From contig JALQPE010002378.1 of NCBI GenBank assembly GCA_030407315.1, positions 1-20,443 of the forward strand: 20,443 nt of DNA. Direction: 5' to 3'. The notes beneath the pieces are model-generated. The model was not told the DNA's origin, searched no databases, and saw only the letters and a program-made list of their open reading frames with translations. Positions 15,842 to 20,443 of this stretch are shown here, piece after piece. The translations under genes were made by a program, and so were the position numbers. The stretch comes from Asparagopsis taxiformis (taxonomy: Eukaryota; Rhodophyta; Florideophyceae; Bonnemaisoniales; Bonnemaisoniaceae). Each line of letters begins with the position of its first letter. Positions within the stretch are counted from its first letter, which is position 1.

Positions 15842-15862
15842 GTGATCTCAGGGTGAGATCAC
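15842..15862. repeat. Second copy of the 9-bp U5 hairpin, right LTR
   Basis: Identical to the hairpin at 3392-3412, at the equivalent position 190 bases from the LTR edge. In the minus-strand RNA it would sit between the transcript start and the primer binding site, in the R-U5 part of the leader. Confidence 0.6.
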
Positions 15863-16617
15863 CGAGTAAACTCGAGCACAACGCGATCCACACAGGGGTC
15901 GTAAATCCCTGGCCTAGTGGCGTGCGACGCAACGCGCGCTATCGCGGTGCAACGCGGTTCGACGATCGGTTTATGCGCAGCGCGCACGCGAACGTCGGCG
16001 ATCGTGAGCAACCCGCACGCAACGTTTCAACGCAATCGGTCCTCGCGATTCGCTAAACGCTTAACTCGTAGCTGCGAAGATGCTGGCTGTTTATTGGTAA
16101 GGTGCGAAGCTGAACGACCATTAATAGCTAACTACTAAAGGACAGGCTGTCCTACCGTGGCCGGCCGGCGGCCGCTCGCTCGCACGCGAAAAAGGGAAAA
16201 ATTTGGGAAAAAGACTTTCGTCATAAAAACCCAAAAAGGGAAATAAAGGGAAATTCGTCGAAATCGCTACACGTGGCGCCGGGTTCGCAATCGCACGCGT
16301 TCGCGCAGGTGCACCGTGACACGTAATCGGTTCGCCACGCGTACGCTCGCTTACTAACTCAGCGCGGATGCACGCGGACTCAACTCGTCGATATCGCTCA
16401 CCCGCGTTCGCGTTAGCGGCATAAATTGCACCACACTCCCCCCGACTAACATCACAGCGCGTCCCCGCTCGTCATCTCTTCCTGCGTATCCTTTGCCTTT
16501 TTCTTCTTTCTGTCCACTCTCCTCCTGTCGATCCTCTCTCTCTCTTTCTATCCTTCTTCTCTCCTTGGTCACTCGCATCCGTTGTTTCGCTCGTTGTCGC
16601 ACGCGTTTGCTTTCGTT

Positions 16618-19438
16618 ATGGCGCACGACGGTGATACCCTTCCTAGCTGGCTGCGCGCCAGTGTCCCTTCAGGCGAAGAAGCTGCGACGCCGATACGTTC
16701 GCCATCGGCGGCTCCGCGTCCCGCTTCGCCATCTCCTATGAGCCCCGAGAGCCCATTTTATCTGTCAATGGCCCAAGCTTCGTCTGCCAGCGCGCCGGTT
16801 GCCGCGTCGTCAAGTGCGCATAACGCGGATAATGTCGGTGCGTCATCGGGTATCGTTGCGACAGTGGATGTACCGCTACACCCGCGGCTGGGAGTCGTGC
16901 CAACGTTGGCGTGCCTCTTCGTTCCGTACCTGCCCCTTCTTCCGTGTCGCTCCCTTCGGCCGCGCAGCGTGTCCCCGTCGCCGCTCCGCGTGCGCGTTAT
17001 GACGACCCTTCTGCGTTCCGGTTCCTGCTGCGCGCGATGCCAACTTGGTCCGAATTGAGTCGCGTCCAATATTTTCCTCGGCGTTTCCTGTGGACGCGTA
17101 TCGCCGATGTCAACCGCTATGCGGTATTGCCCGGCCACAAGAACGCGCAAGCCGTATGGGACGCGCGACGCGAGGCGGCGTGGTGCGACTTGGCTGTACC
17201 TTCGAACCTTCCTTGCGACACTTACTTTCTAGAGGCGCGGCGGACGAGCGGTTGGTGCGTCACTTGGCTCGTCTTCGCACAATGCGCCGCGACGAGTTCG
17301 CCCATCTTGACCCCTGGGCGGCGGCGCCTAGCGCCGGTTTCTTGTTGGACGGCGGCGTCCCCTGGAATGATGTTGAACGGGAGGGAGAAGTTAGTGAGCC
17401 TTGGTTTTCGACGCGGGGATGCGCTCCGAGGCGCGTCGTGAATTGCGCCTGCGTCGCACGACCGGTTACTTCGTTACGCATCGCGACGTCGAATTTCGCG
17501 AGTTCCCAGAAGATCGCGTGAGTTCCTTCTTTCCGCGCTACGACCCGCGCGACTGCCTGACGCTCCCGAATCGCTGTCCGTTCCCCTGCCGTGCGTCTTC
17601 CATTATGCTCCATCGGTCCTTCTTGGTCTTGATGTTCCGGTCGAGACGCGTTCCTACTTCTGGGCCGTGGCGCTTAGCGAATGGGTCGTGATGGTGGCCT
17701 GCGCCTGGCTTCATGTCGCGTTCGTCGAGCGCCGTTTCGTTCGCTTGAGCGACCGGCTCATCGCCGGTATCGAGAGCGTCGGCGCTGCGGCGGTCGTTCG
17801 TGGCGGCACCTATTCAGTCGCGCACTTAGAAAGTCTCTTGTCGGAGCATCGCGCGTGTCCATGGGACGAGACGCCTGTCTTCGACGTGGCTCCCGGCGTG
17901 GACTTCAATGAAGGTGGCCAGTGGCTACCGTGGAGCGCGGAACGCGGCGTCGTGGATGGGGCGCATGGCGCGCTCGGAGTTCACAGGCATACGGAAATCC
18001 CTCACTTGCTATTGAAGTCGCCGCGCAACCCTTCGCGTAGCGCGTTCGCGCGCATCTAGAAGCGGGCGACGTCGTTACCGTGGATGCTGTCTTGTCGGCG
18101 TTGTCTTCTAACGAGTTGCATGTGATGCGCGCAACGAACTCGCGGGAATATGCGCAGTACCTTGGGATGGCCGCGTTGTTGGCCGTTGAGCGCCGGCGAT
18201 TCCGCGATGGGCGCTACTCGTTGTTCTCCGAAGCACCACGGGCTCCCTATCGACGTTGCGCAGTTGGACGCGGCGTGTGCGTGCTGAGTACGTAAAGGTG
18301 TACAACGAATTACAAGAACTGAAGAAAGCCACTCAAGAACAAGGCGCCGCCAACATGCCTGCGAAGCGGGTGCAAGTGCGGCAACGGCTAGCGGTGCGGC
18401 ATCGGGTTCGGCGTGTTGTGGCGAGAGTGCAGAAGCGGCCACGGCGGTGGCTGGTGACGACGCGGTTGCGGTCGCTGGTTCGTCGGCGGCAGACGGGTTA
18501 CAAACTCAACTTTCTTCGGCCAAGCAGGGTCGAGATGAAGCGTTGGCGCGCGTGACGTCGGTCGCGCAAGCTCGCGACGAGGCTTTGGGGCGACTTAGCG
18601 CGCCACCAGAGCGCTCGACGAGGCTATCAAGGCGCGCGATGATGCGTCTGAGGCACGTGACGAAGCCGTGTCGGTCCTGCGCGAGATCGGAAGACGTTGG
18701 CGGAATCGGAGGAGCGCGAAGCCGCGCTAAAACGCAAGGTCGACGAAGACGCGCGTATTGAGCGTATGCACGAAGACATCGGGAAGTTACAAGGTCGTGC
18801 AGCGGCGTACAGGAAGGAGGCTGAGGGTGACCGGGCGGCGCTGGCGAACCTTCGAACTCGCTGTGACGCTGCGGTAACCGCTCAGCAGACGGCGCAGCGT
18901 GTTCTCGTCGAAGTCGAAGCCAATTTGGAAGCGGAAAGGGGGCGGACGTCAGCTCGTATCGCTGCGTTGCGCGACGAATATCGCGCGCGGGAAAGGGATA
19001 CCGTGCTTAAGGTTCAAGACACTATCGAACGCGCGCAACGGTTGGGTGCGGCGTGAACGATGTCGTTGGTTTCCTGCAGCGGTCCCCGACTGGGTCCGTG
19101 GGTGAGAAAGAGTCAGCTGGCGAAACGCAGTCCGTGAGCGAGTTGCGCGCAGAGAAGCGGTACGTGACGTTGCGGGGAGCGTTGGCTCAGGACGCGGCGG
19201 TGCACGGCCCATGACGCGCTCGCGTGCGCCGCAGCTTCGATCGCGGGTCGCGCAAGTATTCCTCCCCTTCGGATTGGCGTACATGATGGGCGCGTCGTTC
19301 GGGTGTTGAATCCCGAACGGCGACGCGGTCACCAGGCAGATACGGCTTCGAGCCGCGCTCGTTCACGCAATACGCGCGGGTAGTTCGTCAAGCCGTCACA
19401 CGCGTCGAGACGATGACACGCGCGCACCTCCGTCCTGA
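16618..19438 (+). pseudogene. Broken copy of the 940-residue coiled-coil gene in the right LTR
   Basis: This is the same gene as 4175-6997, with ATG at 16618 and the equivalent TGA at 19436-19438. The first break is a lost A near 16870, 84 codons into the frame. I count about 13 further losses or gains that change the frame, including near 17235, 17405, 17555, 18050, 18247, 18360, 18600, 18687 and 19055, plus in-frame changes of 3 bases near 18751 and 19240. Substitutions are few, about 17 in the coding part, roughly 7 of them silent. A copy this similar in base sequence but this rich in indels could be real decay or uncorrected consensus errors. Confidence 0.8.
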
Positions 19439-19479
19439 TTCTTGCTCCGTTCAGTTAGCAAGCATTACATTCTCCTTGC

Positions 19480-19485
19480 AATAAA
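19480..19485 (+). promoter_or_regulatory. AATAAA after the broken LTR gene copy
   Basis: Equivalent of the signal at 7039-7044, 41 bases after the expected stop and conserved in both LTRs. Confidence 0.4.
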
Positions 19486-20443
19486 CTCGTCTTGTTGGTA
19501 TCTACGTGTCGCCTTTCCCGCCTCTTGGTCCTCCACTTGGTACGCGCGCTGTAGTGTGACGCTGAGGGCCGGCTGGTACGCGGCGTGCCAGATCATGAGG
19601 CACGCAAGCGTCGGTGTGCCTTCGGTAAGGACGCGCGTGTCGTGGCTCAAAGCCGCATGTGCCCGTTGTCCACGTCGCCGTTCGGGGGACAACCGGACGA
19701 AGTCGGCCATCAACACGCGCCGATATTCCAGCATGCGTTGGGTTGCGTGTTGTGGGGCTTGAGAGGGGGGTTAACGGGGGTGAGTTGGGGCGGCCGGTAC
19801 GCCGAAGCGCGATTCGTCGTAACGCGTTCGCTCGTCGGTTCGTCGCGCGTGGTTCTCGCCGCCGCGAGTTATTTCCATCGCGCGTTCGCTCGCGGTCGCG
19901 TCTTCGGTTCGTTGCTATGCGCCTTCGTTTTTCGCTTTCGCGTCGCCTCGCTTGCTACTACGTCCGTGTCTCACTATCGCATCGCTGTTCCATGGCTAGA
20001 GCGGGGCGAAAGGGCCTTGTTCGCGGGCTCCCGTGTGGGTCGCCTCTTTTTTTGTAGACTAGGCCTCATTCTCTCGCGCTTTCGCTGAGGGGAGATGCGC
20101 GCGTGAATGCCACTATATTCTCGGTGGAGACCGGCGTACGTCCAGATGACTGCGTCTTTCCACCGAGTTCGAGACGCTCGCTGGAGTCTGCGCGTGTTGT
20201 CGTCCAATCAATGACGGCAGCGAGGGACGGCTTGTCACGGCGTGGGGGTCAGTGTGGCGGCGGCGCAATCCAGGTGCCCCTTCGCCAACAATTTCCTCGT
20301 GGGACAATTTTTTCGGGACGGTCAAATTGCTATTCCGCCGGGCCAGACTGCGCACCCAATTTCGGAGCCGCTCCCCTATTTTCGCGCGAAAACCCATCGC
20401 TGGTTCCAGCGCATCGCCCATCTCCTAGAGTCAGTCAGGGAGT
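19486..20443. other. Right LTR downstream of the broken gene, cut by the window end
   Basis: Matches 7045-8007 of the left LTR with scattered single-base gains and losses. No gene is seen. The LTR should continue for roughly another 770 bases before the target site duplication and the return of element A sequence. Confidence 0.7.

Larger units (their letters stand above)
3202..20443 (-). mobile_element. Element B: giant-LTR Ty3/Gypsy chromovirus (right end outside the window)
   Basis: The element has direct terminal repeats of at least 4.8 kb at 3202 and 15652. A TGG-type primer binding site lies two bases inside the right LTR. On the minus strand the gene order is gag, protease, RT, RNase H, integrase, chromodomain. 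The domain order (integrase after RNase H) and the chromodomain place it in the Ty3/Gypsy chromoviruses. The right LTR is cut by the window end. If it is as long as the left one, the element spans about 18 kb. The LTRs carry an extra gene on the opposite strand. Very long-LTR Gypsy elements are known in oomycetes (I recall the name Albatross from Phytophthora infestans). Whether this is a relative cannot be judged from the sequence alone. Confidence 0.9.
15652..20443 (-). repeat. Right (5') LTR of element B, truncated by the window end
   Basis: This is a direct copy of 3202-8007. By hand alignment I count roughly 26 base substitutions and about 37 indel events over 4.8 kb. About 24 of the indels are losses and 13 gains relative to the left copy; most are one base, a few 2-4 bases. 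Substitution divergence near 0.5 percent implies a young insertion. The excess of indels is unusual and many fall in short homopolymers, for example two A6 runs reduced to A5 near 16225 and 16235. As the 5' LTR of a minus-strand element it should supply the promoter for gag-pol. Confidence 0.9.

Noticed and set aside
1..20443. CRISPR arrays, bacterial operons, rRNA genes, replication origins
   Set aside because: None seen. Repeats are two long direct copies and small hairpins, not spaced short repeats, and the coding content is retrotransposon.

Overview
The window is eukaryotic repeat DNA, made almost entirely of two nested Ty3/Gypsy LTR retrotransposons of the chromodomain (chromovirus) class. 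No host housekeeping gene is visible. The DNA is GC-rich with abundant CpG. The Gag and Pol sequences look most like those of oomycetes (Phytophthora, Pythium and relatives). That placement rests on recalled family resemblance, not a search, so a fungus or another stramenopile remains possible.

Region by region. (1) 1-3201 is the 3' half of a decayed chromovirus, element A, on the minus strand. It retains RNase H, integrase, GPY/F and chromodomain pieces, broken by one stop and three frame changes. Its 3' non-coding part and perhaps its 3' LTR lie in 1-945. (2) Element B starts at 3202, cuts element A just before its RNase H domain, and runs past the window end. Its gag-pol also reads on the minus strand. 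3202 to about 8783 is the left (3') LTR. 8784-15651 is the internal region: stop of the chromodomain frame, integrase, RNase H, RT, protease, Gag, leader and primer binding site. 15652 to the end is the right (5') LTR, cut off by the window. The two copies align from 3202/15652 to 8007/20443, about 4.8 kb. The repeat begins exactly at a TG dinucleotide, two bases from a TGG-type primer binding site. This identifies the repeats as LTRs rather than an ordinary duplication. The complete LTR is estimated at 5.5 kb and the element at about 18 kb.

The most unusual content is inside the LTR. The left LTR carries an intact 940-codon reading frame (4175-6997) on the plus strand, antisense to gag-pol. 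It has a pyrimidine-rich upstream region and an AATAAA 42 bases after the stop. The product has a Ser/Ala/Pro-rich N-terminus, an aromatic and Arg-rich central region, a long heptad coiled coil and a basic tail. I recognise no named domain. The right LTR carries the same gene broken by many small indels.

Expression logic. Gag would be made from the minus-strand transcript. Protease sits in the -1 frame, and the Gag end carries a textbook -1 frameshift signal: slippery GGGAAAC in the Gag frame, a 6-base spacer, and a perfect 10-bp stem with a 10-base loop. Three further -1 steps (Gag N-terminus/Gag, protease/RT, integrase/chromodomain) have no such signal and look like single-base losses. The two LTR copies also differ by more indels than substitutions. 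Uncorrected consensus indels in the assembly are therefore a serious alternative to real decay.
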